Source: Sarocladium kiliense
Lineage: Eukaryota; Ascomycota; Sordariomycetes; Hypocreales; Sarocladiaceae
Assembly: GCA_030734395.1 (NCBI GenBank)
Contig: JAUZTG010000048.1
Location: 1,550,001 to 1,614,000 of the forward strand
Direction of reading: 5' to 3'
Length of the DNA stretch: 64,000 nt
Of this stretch, positions 11,609-22,404 are shown one piece after another. The notes beneath the pieces were generated by a model, which searched no databases, had not been told where the DNA came from, and saw only the letters and a program-made list of their open reading frames with translations. Both the position numbers and the translations under genes were made by a program. Each line of letters starts with the position of its first letter. Position 1 is the stretch's first letter.

Positions 11609-13227
11609 ATGGAACAGTCGAAAGTGGGGGATGGTGTGCAAGTCCTACCAAGTGAGGATGTAGCATCTTTCGACACACCACACGACAATGACATATACAG
11701 TCAGCACTCCCCAGCAAGGAAGGCCATCTTCGTCGTGATACTGGCCATCTGCGGCATTCCCGCACCCATGTCCTCGACGGGTAGCCTCGCTGCAGCAGAG
11801 AACATCGCCGAGACCTTCGCGACGAGCGCCAGCGTGGTCAACATCAGCAATGGGGTGTATATTGCCATGATGGGCCTCTCCGCGGTGATCTGGGGACCAC
11901 TCAGCACGCTGGTAGGTAGAAGACCTGTGGTATGCACAGGGAGCCTTCTCTTCTTCCTTTGCTCTATAGGCACCGCTTTGACGCCGAACCTCGCCGTCTT
12001 CTTCGTCACCAGACTTCTCTGCGGAGCTGGCGGAACAGCGGTATTGATTGCGGGATCGGGGTGTATTGGCGACCTCTACCGACCTGTAAGTAGCACTTCT
12101 TCAAGACCTAGTTCAATTGCCCTGAATGGAGTCCCTGCTCACTATGTATACACTTTAAAAGACGGAACGAGCGACAGCCTTGGGATGGTTTGTCACCGGG
12201 ACGATCCTTGGACCAGCAATTGGTAAGAAGGCCCCTGACAGGGTACGAGGTGGGATGTAGCCTTTCGCTGATCAACTCCAGGACCCGTGATCGGGGGCAT
12301 CATCGTCACTTACGGAACCTGGCGGCATATCTTTTGGTTCCAATGCGGACTGTCTGGTCTCGGCCTGGTGTTGGCCGTCACCATTCTCCCAGAAACCATC
12401 CACTGCGATCTCTGGACCGCCCTGCCCACGAAGTCGCAGAAAGCGACGAGTCTGCTAAAAGCCCTTAACCCGTTGAAGATGCCCCTGCTTCTCCAGCGCA
12501 AAGACCTCTCCCTCGTCTCCCTCGCGTCCGCGTCGCTCATCTTCACCATGTACGCCGTCATCACACCGATCCCTCACGTCCTCAATCCGCGTTACAATCT
12601 CCAGGCCCCGTGGCAGGCGGCTCTGTTCTACCTGGCCCCGGGACTGGGCTACCTCCTAGGAACTTTGCTTGGGGGGAGATGGGCAGACCGCGTAGTTCGC
12701 AAGTGGAAGGTGAAGACTGGCGGTGTGCGTCGTCCTGAGGACAGACTCCGGAGCGGCGTGTGGTTCATGGGCGTGGGCATGACGGCTTCAGTGCAGGTGT
12801 ACAGCTGGTGCGCCCAGGAGAACAGTGGTGGCATTCCCGTGACTGTCATAGCCCTATTTCTGCACGGCTTCTGTCAGCTCATGATCTTTCCATCTCTCAA
12901 TACCTTCTGTCTTGGTAAGTTGGCTGTCCGAACCCCTTTTTCCCCTTGGCACACCCAGACTTCAACCCAACTGCGTTTAAGTCTGGCAATCCCAAGACGG
13001 TGCAAGCTGACGGTCATTCTTTTGAGACGAAAGACATTCTGCCAAACCGATCTGCAGAGGTCGTGGCCGACAACTACCTCGTCCGCTACCTCTTCGGCGC
13101 CCTAGGCAATGCGGTTGCCCTGCCTGCTATCAATGCCATTGGGGTCGGAGCTTTCAACCTGATTGCCACCTCTTTCGTATTGATCAGCTGTTTAGGGTTA
13201 CTCCTCGTTATATATAGAAAAGTCTGA
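11609..13227 (+). CDS. MFS transporter, DHA1 (drug:H+ antiporter 1)-like
   Basis: Four exons (11609-12085, 12162-12222, 12282-12914, 13034-13227) give 454 residues. About 40 polar residues come before the first helix. The segment between helices 2 and 3 reads WGPLSTLVGRRPV, the MFS motif A region, and the fourth helix and following loop carry RLLCGAGGTAVLIAGSGCIGD. The C-terminal half ends with RSAEVVADNYLVRYLFGA and a last helix. The family moves small molecules by proton antiport across the plasma membrane (known). The cargo is unknown. The last intron (119 nt) is the least certain, because an AG at 13010 would add eight residues without a frame change. The gene lies beside the lactam-like cluster and may be its efflux or uptake partner, but position is the only evidence for that. 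Confidence 0.85.
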
Positions 13228-13589
13228 ACTGAGACATACTTTGCATCCTGTGGCGTTTTGCCCCGACCTTTTCGTCTGACCTGTTTCCTCCAGTTTGCAA
13301 CAGCTTAGCTCCCTCGCGATAGACCAGGTAATCCAGCACATCAGATCTATTTATTGATTTCTCTAGCTCCAGCAGAATTTTTCTTATGCAGGAGAAAGAA
13401 GTTGGGCATTTTCTGGTTTATGATACTTGATTTGTGTCAAGATATGACTACCAGGTCCGTTTGCTCTCCGGATCTAAGTCAATAGAACAGATCGTGCCAA
13501 CTTCAACACGTAGTCATCGTAGCGGGAAGAAAGAACCTATTTTGGATATGCACAGTCTCATACACTATCCGCATAACTCAGGACGATGC
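13228..13589. terminator. 3' ends of two convergent genes
   Basis: These 362 bases between the MFS and aminotransferase stop codons are AT-rich in places and hold no reading frame of note. They presumably contain both polyadenylation regions; no precise signal is assigned. Confidence 0.4.
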
Positions 13590-15073
13590 TCAAGACAAAT
13601 CAGCGTCCATATCTACCAGATCGTGAATAGCACCCTCGATAATGCTCACAGCCCGGTCCAGATCAGCCTCACTGATCACCAGAGGAGGAGCCAGCCTGAG
13701 ACGGTTCGCGTAGGAGAAGGTCAACACTCCCCTCTTGCGCATCAATGCCGTGAGTCGTGCGGCAGTGACCTTTCCAGAAGGATGTGACTCGTCGATGTAG
13801 AGACAGGCAAACAGCCCTCTCCCTGTCACCTCGACGGAGGTGTGTGGGGATCTGATAGCCAGAAGACGTTCCTTGAGCCTTTCTCCGAGAACGAGTGACC
13901 GCTCGGCAAGGCGCTCGTCGAGGATCACGTTCAGAGACTCGATGGCCACAGCGCATGCTAAAGGGTTACCAGAGAAGGTTCCGCTATGTCTGGATAACAT
14001 GTCAGCTTTCCTATGCTCCAAGGTACAGACGTTACAGTTTGGGAGATACTCACTCGCCTCTATGCATTTGGCTCATCACCTCCTTCGTGCCTACCACCAT
14101 GCCCATCGCGTACATGCCGCCGGTAAGCGCCTTGCCAAGTATCACCATGTCCGGGTTGACCTCGTGCTTCTGGTACGCCATGAGATACCCCGTCCTGCCC
14201 AGACCAGACTGGATCTCGTCCATTACCAGCAGAGAGCGGTTTTGTTTGCACAGGTCCGAGACGCCCCTAACATAATTGTCGTCGACAGGCAGGCAACCTG
14301 CGTAGCCCTGGACACACTCGAGGATGACCGCGGCAATGCGCCGGCCTTGACGCTCGAAGGCGAATTGAAGGTCTTGGAGGTTGTTGAATCTTATTTGACG
14401 GCCATCGACGGTTGCCCCAACTCCGGGAAGAAATGGACCGTATCCTGCATATGCTGTGAGCCCATGCTTCTGTCTGTCTCCGAATCCAAGAGGATACGAC
14501 TGACGACGTACCATTTCGGATGAATTGGTTGCTAGAAGCCGAAAGAGGGCCTAGAGTCTTGCCATGGTAGTTGTTGCTGATGGTCACGACAAGCGCCTCG
14601 TCAGGCTCGATGCCCTTCACATTATACCCCCATTTCCTAGCAACCTTGATAGCCAGGTCCACAGCCTCCGACCCGGAGTTCATCGGAAACGCGAGGTCCA
14701 GACCAAGCATCGTACAAACCTTCTCACAAAGCAATGGGTACCACTCATTATGGAAAGCGCGAGAGGTGATGGTCAGCTTCTGACACTGGTCCATCATGAC
14801 TTTGAGGATGCGAGGGTGGCAGTGGCCCTGGTTGACAACGGAGAAGGCGCTGAGGAAGTCGATGTATTCTTTGCCATTGACGTCCCAGAGTCGGGCACCC
14901 TGGCCACGGGTGAGAACGACGGGCAGGGACTCGAGGCTGTGGGCTGCATAACGCTCTTCGAGGTTGATGTAGTCCTGGGTGGAGAGGGTAAGAGACTGTA
15001 TTGGCTTCTTGGTTCCATGATCCGTGAAGGTGTCCATGGTGACAGCCTCGGTCGTAGTAACTGCAGGCGCCAT
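13590..15073 (-). CDS. Class III aminotransferase, ornithine delta-aminotransferase type
   Basis: Three exons (15073-14512, 14444-14054, 13989-13590) give 450 residues, the usual length for ornithine aminotransferase. Features include LPVVLTRGQGARLWDVNGKE, NSGSEAVDLAIKVARKWGY (cofactor phosphate site), DEIQSGLGRTG with the PLP-binding Asp, and LGKALTGG with Schiff-base Lys292, then HSGTFSGNPLAC. These enzymes move the terminal amino group of ornithine, or in relatives of other omega-amino acids, to 2-oxoglutarate (known). No mitochondrial presequence is obvious, which suits a cytosolic fungal enzyme. It lies next to lamB and near the biotin-dependent carboxylase, so an omega-amino acid released from a lactam is a reasonable substrate (inference). 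It could instead be the housekeeping arginine-pathway enzyme. Confidence 0.88.
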
Positions 15074-15692
15074 TGTTCAAGATGGAAGGTCACCGGATTG
15101 GCTGTAGTAACGATACCTTGGCCCTTGGGAACGGTAAGAAAGCTTGTGTTGAGCTCTAGGTGCATGGAGATATATGCGATAATCAGCATAACAGCTTTGA
15201 GATAAGCTGAAAGGGAGCGACATACATGTACTTGAGGCAAGCATCAGTGGGATGACATTGCATTCACTTAGAAAGATACAGAACAAACCGGGCGCTGGCT
15301 GGATTCTCACCCAGACCAGCTCTTTCTATGAGGTGTACTACCGAGACCCTGTGGCGTGCGTCGTTTATTCTAGCTGCATCTGGAGCGATTTGCCGCCTTG
15401 AACTCCCTACTAGGTAAAGGTCAGGTACCCATCAGGTAAGGTAGGAGGTTGGCTGGATCTATAGAGAGAACTTCAACTTCATCAGGGATTGAAAACGTCA
15501 CGTATGCATGTCTAGGTCCTTGTATGCAGCGGCGGTCTAAGTCATGCGGAATAGCAGATACCAAGGGGGCTCCTTTCTCAACACCACGTCGGGAACCACA
15601 AGATTTCGAGGCTGTTGATGCTGGTATGCACTGACGGACTAGACGAGACTAGATGTATTTTCCATTTCTGCTTCTCTAATAATCTAGTATCT
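15074..15692. promoter_or_regulatory. Upstream region of the aminotransferase gene
   Basis: Two HGATAR motifs lie close to the start codon at 15073: CGATAA at 15177-15182 and AGATAA at 15200-15205. Further out, 15412-15447 has repeated AGGTA/AAGGTA words, and the lamB stop codon bounds the region. GATA-factor nitrogen control is inferred from motif density only. Confidence 0.4.
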
Positions 15693-16651
15693 TCACGGGT
15701 CTGCCGCCATCTCACGCTGTGCCTCTTCAATGCCCATTCGAATCGCCTTGAGTGTTTCCAGAGGGTCTTTTTCCCACCAAAAGAAAAAGCTGTCAGCACT
15801 CATCCAAGGTATCCCTACTTTACGCCTAATCCCTCAGAAGAAAGGGTGAAACTTACGAGGCAAATCACTGTGGACGCAACAGCTGAACTCCCGTCCCTCC
15901 AGGCCCAGCTTCACAGCCTCGCCCGTCGTCTTGGCCACCACTTGGTCGTCCTTGACGGCTAGCTTGACCTTGGGGGCAATATCCCCGAGTGGCACGCGGC
16001 CGTCACGCAGGATGGACATGAGCCTCGCTTCCTCGTTGTAGTGCACATCCGGGTAGAACTCTGGGATATACTTCATACCCATTGCCTTGGCCGTCTTCTC
16101 CATGCACGTCCCCGAGATGAGGAGCATCGGCACTTCAAACACCTTAGCCGCTCGCATGACAGCGTCGCAGTGCGGCTGGCTCGCCTCGCACATGCGCCAG
16201 AGGTAGCCGTGGGTCTTGATGTGGTTCAGGGGCATGTCCTCAGCTTTCAGCATCCCCGCGAGGGCGCCAACTTGGTACACGATCTGGTCAAAGAGGTCCG
16301 AAGGGGAGAGGTCTATGTGGCGGCGTCCGAAGCCTTCGCGGTCCGGTAGCGAGGGGTGTGCTCCAATAGGGACGTTGTTGGCCTTTGCCAGTCTGATGGT
16401 GTTGTGCATGATGACGGGATCGCCGCCGTGGAAGCCGCAGGCGATGTTGGCGAGGTCGATCAGTGGCATGAGTGCCTCGTCAGGGCCCTGACATGGAATG
16501 ATTAGACCTGTAAACATGCTATTGCCGGTGATCGAAGTGAAGAAGGGCATGCTATTACCATTTTCCAGCTGCCATAGCCTTCGCCCATGTCGCAGTTGAT
16601 CGTCACCCGAAGGCGGGCGGCATCACCATTGACGGTCGCTATTGAAGACAT
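15693..16651 (-). CDS. lamB: LamB/YcsF family protein (lactam utilisation; PxpA homologue)
   Basis: Three exons (16651-16559, 16487-15857, 15766-15693) give 265 residues, about the family length. The N-terminus has INCDMGEGYG, followed by DLANIACGFHGGDP, GAHPSLPDREGFGRR, HIKTHGYLW and a CVHSD segment near the C-terminus. These are the conserved blocks of the family. The family is named after A. nidulans lamB, needed to use lactams such as 2-pyrrolidinone. The bacterial homologue PxpA is a subunit of a 5-oxoprolinase with PxpB and PxpC (known). Here the PxpB/C homologues are fused in the gene at 22405. The usual KxHG(A) motif reads KTHGYLW. The last exon is short (74 nt) and its AG at 15768-15767 was chosen because it keeps phase and yields PLETLKAIRMGIEEAQRE. 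Five HGATAR motifs lie upstream. Confidence 0.88.
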
Positions 16652-17377
16652 TTTCCCCTTTTGCTTCTCCCTTTTCCCCCTATTATTAGTTCGTGTGTAC
16701 TCTAGCGATGTCAAAGTTTCGTAGAGCAGAACTCGTCGAGACTCAAGCGGACCATTCGTGACAACATTAGGCCTCTTTTCGTCTTTGTTGTAGACCACAT
16801 GTCGCCATTGGTGTTTCCCAATAAGCCTCAATTACTTATCAGAGTACCATTATCATGATGGGCTAGACGCAACTCATCCGTATCTGTCTCGCGTTCCTGA
16901 TACCTTAGTCGGGACGGCGAGACGCATGACTTATCAGGGTTAGCACAGCCGCCTCGCTCAAGATATCTGGTATCACTTGCTCTGACTTGGTTGCTGCAAC
17001 CAAAGATTCCAAAGATTGAAAGGGCTAGTACCTTCAGAGATGGGCATTATCACGATTTCGCTTCACTGACTCATGAGCATCTCTGCTACTTGGAGAGAAT
17101 GTAGATGTTCGCGGTTGGATCACCCCGAGAGCTAGTCCTGAGGGTGGCCATTCTCGTGAGTGACAGATAGCTGTGATATGTCTTTTACTGTGATTCAGAG
17201 TTTAATGTAGAGCCAGCCATCACGCAGCTTGGCCAAAACCCTATTGCGAAGCACTTCTACTGGGACGACCTCGGAGCTTAATACAAAGAGCCAGCTGTCC
17301 AATAGTGTAAGACACAATGTTTTCCGTTTTATTGTATGTGTTCTTTACTATATTCCTATATTCAAGTAAAATAGCCC
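16652..17377. promoter_or_regulatory. lamB upstream region with five GATA-factor motifs
   Basis: HGATAR sites, read on either strand, are at 16836-16841, 16850-16855, 16931-16936 and 17047-17052 (each TTATCA) and 17165-17170 (AGATAG). That is five in about 330 bases, between 185 and 520 bases before the lamB start. HGATAR is the known AreA/NIT2 binding site and paired sites are typical of nitrogen-controlled genes. Binding here is inferred. No gene is seen in this stretch. Confidence 0.5.
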
Positions 17378-18762
17378 TTAGTTGATAGAGGGAACCTCTC
17401 CCTGAGGTGTCACACGGACCAAGTGCCTCTTGACCCCGTTCTCCAACCCATAGTCGAGCGTCACTGAGTGCTGCACCATGCGGTTATCATACACCACCAC
17501 GGTTCCGTCTTCCCACGCGACGCGCGTCTGGAAGTCCAACCCCTTGTGCATGTGATCAAACAGGAAGTTCAGAAGCATGTCACTTTCGCCCTTGCGCAGT
17601 CCTAGGATCTTGGTCGTGTACTCCGGGTTGACCCAAAGCGCCTTGCGGCCCGTGACAGGGTGCTTGCGAACGACGGGATGGACTGTGTCTATACCCGGTC
17701 GACGAGCAAGGTTGGTCTTGCCGGAGAGAAGGTTCTGGCGCGTTCCTGAGTGTAGAGCAGAGAGGTTCTCGAGGAGAGACTGCATGGTTGGCGAGAGGCG
17801 GTCGTAGGCTGTCATGGCATTCAGGTAGAGTGTGTCTCCTCCCGTCTTGGGGCCAGCGAGGGACGAGAGGAACGTGGTGCAAGGAGGGTTTCTAGATATT
17901 CACGCGGAAAATCAGCTCCTGAGTATCTTGGAAAAGTGGGAGGACGGATCGTAGGCGTCCGTTTTTACTTGGACTCACACTTCATAGGACATGTCGGTAT
18001 GCCACGCAACTGTGTTCAACTGTCCCTCCTTCTGGTTATCAAAGTAGCTTCCCTTGTCGCTATCCCGAAACACGACGGTCAACTCGGGTGTGTCCTTGGG
18101 ATGCACCCCCCATTGGTGCACGTGCAGCCTGCCAAAGTAGCTGCCGTACTCCTTGAGCCACTCGCGGCCCTGGTCGACGAAGTCCTGGTCACGGAAGACC
18201 AAGATGCCCCTCTCGGAGGACCACAGCGCGAGCTCATCCTTCTGCTGGTTGGTGAGCTGGCTGAGCTGCAGGCCCCAGACCTCGGTGCCGATGTTGGGAG
18301 TCATGTCTTTGCGCTTGGGGATGGCGGACAGGAGGGCCTTCTTGGCCGGGTCGGCGAAGGAGGCGCGGTCGACATGCTCATAGGGGGTCAGGGGACCCTC
18401 TGAGGTGAGGGTGTTGTAGGGGAGGAAGTCCTTGTACTTGTACTATTCGTCGGATGCATCCTTTTAGTATTTGCCTTCGGCCGTTTTGTTGTTCAATGCC
18501 AGGTGTTTGGGCAGGGGAGGGTTAGGGTATAGGCTTCGGTGGCACTTACTTCGACGTCGTCCTTTGAGTAGTCCAAGGTCGTCTTGACGGGAATCTCGGT
18601 AGGCCCAACGGGATTAATGAGCACCTGCTCGAGGTTTGCAGGCACCTCGAAGTCTGCCGGGGGTACAAAGTCTGGGTTCTCGACGAGGCTGGTGTGGTAT
18701 CGCTGCGCCTCCAGGCGAGTGACGCTGGTGGGGACAGCGGTCTCAGTGATAGTGGTGTCCAT
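17378..18762 (-). CDS. TauD/TfdA family Fe(II)/2-oxoglutarate dioxygenase
   Basis: Three exons (18762-18550, 18442-17979, 17891-17378) give 396 residues. The core has GTEVWGLQLSQLT, RGILVFRDQDF, the iron-binding WHTDMSY (His219, Asp221), KTGGDTLY, and NRMVQHSVTLDY with the third iron ligand His367. Arg381 or Arg385 probably binds 2-oxoglutarate. The family hydroxylates an aliphatic or sulfonated substrate with loss of CO2 from 2-oxoglutarate (known). The substrate cannot be told from sequence. It starts divergently from the Dal5-type permease across about 1 kb, which suggests co-regulation and perhaps a shared substrate or product. The donor GTGAGT at 17978 was preferred to the overlapping GTGTGA because only it keeps phase into VNPPCTTF. 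Confidence 0.87.
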
Positions 18763-19768
18763 GGCGGGCGAACGAAGATGAAATAAGCCCGGCACTTTGG
18801 CGCTGCAAGGTAGTGGCAGTAGTGACCTTAGTTATAGTGAACGAATGAAATCTGCCAATTCTCTCTCAATTCTTAGGCGAGTTGCTGAATGCCAGGGACC
18901 TCAGGTGGATTGCACTGCTGCTCCTTCTTCTTCTTATGATTCTCGCTGGTCGAGTTGCCTCCCACCTTATGTTCGGTGTCTCCAGTGACGACGTCCCGAG
19001 TCCATTCTTTTCTTCTCACCCCATTACTCACTCACTCAGTCTCTCACAACATCGATATCGACTGTATCTGTATCCGATCTCATCTCATCATGATAAGATC
19101 CTCAGCCAGTGTCCCGGACTTCCCAAACGAGTCATGTCAGGATATCGCACTATCTCTCTATCAGCCAAGGCCCCATCAAGGCACTCGAATCCCCATGTCG
19201 TAACACCGCCCCCAATTAGACCGACCAAGCTCCAACCCGCATCATGCTCCGCCTATCGTATCGCCCGCGACATCGAGGGTCTAGACGCAAATAATACCTT
19301 GGCTACCTTCCTTGGGGCCCACTATTGAATTGAGGTACTGATACCAACCTGGCGGCATCAGAATGCACTTCTTGACAACCAACGTCGTTGCCACCATTCT
19401 TCTAATCGCAAGCCACAAGCCAGGGACTGCCATGCCCCTGCTCTTACACTGCGAATAGCGTCTGACTAGTCTCGATGCACGGCAAGGGCCTCCTCGAAGC
19501 AGAGGCCCCCTCCCCCCAGAACCCCAGATACCACTCGCCATCCAACTGGACCTTTATCATTTTCAGGGAGCGGCCAAGCTTTGGGTAAGATAGGACATCC
19601 GAGCTGTTGATATCATCAGGCCTTACCGGCTCTTGCTATAACCACGTCGAAACCCTCCGTTGAATTGGCAAAGTTGACCAACCCTCTGAAGGATACTCTA
19701 GACACCCATTCATTTTGCTCATTGCTCAAACACTTTTCGTCCCTTGCGCAAGTTTCGTCAACATTGCC
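18763..19768. promoter_or_regulatory. Shared promoter of the dioxygenase and permease genes
   Basis: About 1 kb lies between two divergent starts. HGATAR motifs on either strand are at 19091-19096, 19150-19155, 19158-19163, 19253-19258 and 19588-19593. ORFs here (for example 18882-19328) lack family features. Divergent transcription with shared GATA sites is inferred. Confidence 0.42.
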
Positions 19769-21494
19769 ATGAAGGGAGATAATCCTCCTCAAGTCCAGGG
19801 GACGTCGGTCCACTCCTCGTCCACGCCCGAGGAAAAGATCCAAGACGCCGATGTGGCTTTGGCCTTCATTGAGCAGCATGGCCGCATCGAGTACACGCCG
19901 GAGCAGGAGAAGGCCGTCATTCGGAAGATTGACTGGGCGTTGATGCCGCTGGTACGTTGAACGACAATGACAGCAGCTTTCTGAGTGCGTCGATTACAAT
20001 TAATTGACCATGGGAACGTCATACAGATGTTCACTTCATATATGATTCAGTATATGGACAAAAGCGTCCTGGGCCAGGCTGCCATCTATGACTTGATCAC
20101 GGACCTGGGCCTAGTCGGTCAGCAGTACTCTTGGTGCTCGTCAGTATCCCCCCCTTTTTTCTTTTCAGACTTTTCCATTTTCCCGCTGACATTTGCTCCA
20201 GATCTCTCTTCTACTTCGGCTACCTGGTCGCCCAGCCCATGGCAGCCTACTGCCTCACCTATCTGCCCCCCGGCAAATTCGTCACCGGCACCTCTCTCGT
20301 CTGGGCCATCGTCCTCTTCTGCACAGCCGGCTGCAGCAACTTCCAGGGCATGGCCGCCGCCCGCTTCTTCCTAGGGTTCGCCGAAGCCGGTGTTAGTCCC
20401 GCCTACGTGCTCATCACGGGCGCCTGGTATACCAAAGACGAGGTGCCTATGCGCATGGGCATCTGGTTCTGCGGCAACGGCCTGGCCATCATCATTCAGT
20501 CTGTTCTCTCCTACGGCATCGGCCACATCGACAGCACCGGCATCCCCGTCTGGAAGTGGTTCTACATCATCTTCGGCATCATCGGCTTGGGCTGGACCGT
20601 CGTCCTCTACCTGTGGATGCCCGACAACATCCTTACGGCCAAGTTCCTCAGCGAGGATGAGAAGGCCATCGCCGTAGAGAGGATCCGCCGCAACAGGACG
20701 GGCGTGTCGAACCCGCATTTCAAGAAGAACCAATGCATCGAGGCTCTCACCGACATCAAGGTCTGGTGGGCCTTCTTCTACACCATCGTCTGGATGATCC
20801 CCTGCACCGCTGTCGCCAATTTCGGCTCCCTCGTCATCCGTGGCTTCGGCTACGGCCAATTTGAGAGCTCGTTGCTCAATATTCCTCTGGGATGCACCGA
20901 AATCATCGGCCTTCTGGTCGCGGGCTGGGTGTCAGGGAAATACCCCAACATGCGGTGCGTCATGCAGGTTGCCTGCAATACGCCCGCTCTTCTCGGCGCG
21001 GCCCTCATCAACGGCCTGCCCGAGAGCAACCATGTTGGGCGTCTCATCTCTTTCCATATTACAAACTTTACCATTGGCAGCATCACTATGCTCTGGGCCT
21101 TGACAAACTCGAACATTGCTGGCCACACAAAGCGCACCACGAGCAATGCAGTCATGTTTGTCGGATACTCCAGTAATTCTCCCCTCCCTGCTTAGCCTAC
21201 CTTACCTCCAAGTATCATGAGTTGCTGACTAGTCATACAGCTGGGTTTATCATCGGCCCCCAATTCTTCCTTGGTCGAGAGGCGCCCAAGTACCCGACTG
21301 GTTTCAAGACGATGCTTGTCTGCTTCGCCATGGCCACTGTGTTCCCTGCTTTCTACTGGCTCTACATCACGTGGGAGAACAGGCGAAGGGCGAAGGTGCT
21401 GGCGGCTAGCGGGGAGGCGGACGTTGTGGTTGAGAATGAGGAGTTCCTCGATATGACCGACAAGGAGCAGGCACACTTTGTTTACATCAAGTGA
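19769..21494 (+). CDS. Dal5/Tna1-type anion:cation symporter (MFS)
   Basis: Four exons (19769-19951, 20027-20139, 20202-21172, 21241-21494) give 506 residues. The first exon encodes the cytosolic start and the conserved segment EKAVIRKIDWALMPL that begins this family's first helix. Then come YMDKSVLGQAAIYDL, LFYFGYLVAQPMAAY, a helix-4/5 stretch RFFLGFAEAGVSPAY, and in the C-terminal half GHTKRTTSNAVMFVGY followed by GFIIGPQFF. This matches the allantoate/nicotinate/pantothenate permease family, which carries small organic anions and ureido or amide compounds with protons across the plasma membrane (known). The cargo is not predictable. Its place in the cluster suggests that it imports the compound broken down by the neighbouring enzymes. 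Confidence 0.9.
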
Positions 21495-22404
21495 GAAGAT
21501 TGTGCGAGACGGGACTGTTGCATGGTACAGCCGGCGGCAGACGCAGGGACAGGAACCCAGGTCATTGAATTTTTCCTGTCCGCTACCTGTTGTAGGATTC
21601 CCAGCTTCATGCTAGATTGGAGAATCAACCCGAGGCACCAGTTTGGAAAAGAAACAAGGGGCCTAGTTACGCAAGCTGTTCATTCATGTACCTCACTTGA
21701 TTCATTTGCCTCGCGTGATGCATTTACCTAACTTGATTTATTCGCCTCGCTTGGTAGAGCTTAATACATTAATGAGCGCTACTTGCAAGCTCAGAACATG
21801 TTTATTTTCAGATCAGTCCAGCAAAATGTAAACTCCGCGATATGAACAAAGTAATCAAAACCTCCGATAGCATTTCTTACGCTGCCTTTAAAAAAAAAAC
21901 ATGATGACATCGATCTCCAGACTTGGCGATAAATGGTAGATAAAAGTTAGATTCCACACCCCCAGGATCCAATTAACGAACAGATATAAACAAGCCGTCC
22001 ACCGTCGAGGGTGAGTCCACATCCTCTCGGTGCTAGACTCTTATCTCGACGCGCCAGAAGTTCAAGGGTTCAATCGTATCAGCGACAAGCCTCTGCCCTT
22101 TTTGGCAACGGGTTACGCCTCACCGAGCTTGGGTTGGGTTTTGGAGTGTGTACCATTTAGTTGCCTGATAATACTAGCGACGGGAGGAGAACGAAGATGT
22201 TACTTTCGGGCTTGATAGTGACGCAGCAAGGCAGAATATGGTAATGTTGTAACTAGTAAATTATCATAAAGTGTCTGTTTGATTGCATGCTCCTGACGGG
22301 GATACACCAGGCACACAAGCAATGAGGCCGAGGAGCACCTTGCCACGAGCCAAGAGCAAAGCACCACTCGCCTACGAAAATACCTTGACATCTTAGTTGC
22401 TGTA
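21495..22404. promoter_or_regulatory. Upstream region of the carboxylase gene with six GATA-factor motifs
   Basis: HGATAR motifs on either strand are at 21865-21870, 21927-21932, 21938-21943, 22041-22046, 22214-22219 and 22261-22266. The pair at 21927 and 21938 is only 11 bases apart, a spacing seen in AreA-controlled promoters. A TATAAA-like word lies near 21983-21989. The 5' part carries an 18-bp tandem repeat, listed separately. No gene is seen. Confidence 0.5.
21691..21762. repeat. Imperfect 18-bp tandem repeat, four units
   Basis: Units at 21691-21708, 21709-21726, 21727-21744 and 21745-21762 begin CCTCACTTGATTCATTTG and vary by a few bases. The fourth is degenerate in its second half. 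A partial copy of the TTCATT core precedes the first unit. The repeat lies between the permease 3' end and the carboxylase promoter. Function is unknown. Confidence 0.7.

Noticed and set aside
12915..13033. Alternative acceptor at 13010 for the last MFS intron
   Set aside because: It keeps phase but adds eight residues not expected between CL and the DILPNRSAEVV segment. The AG at 13032-13033 gives the family-like junction.
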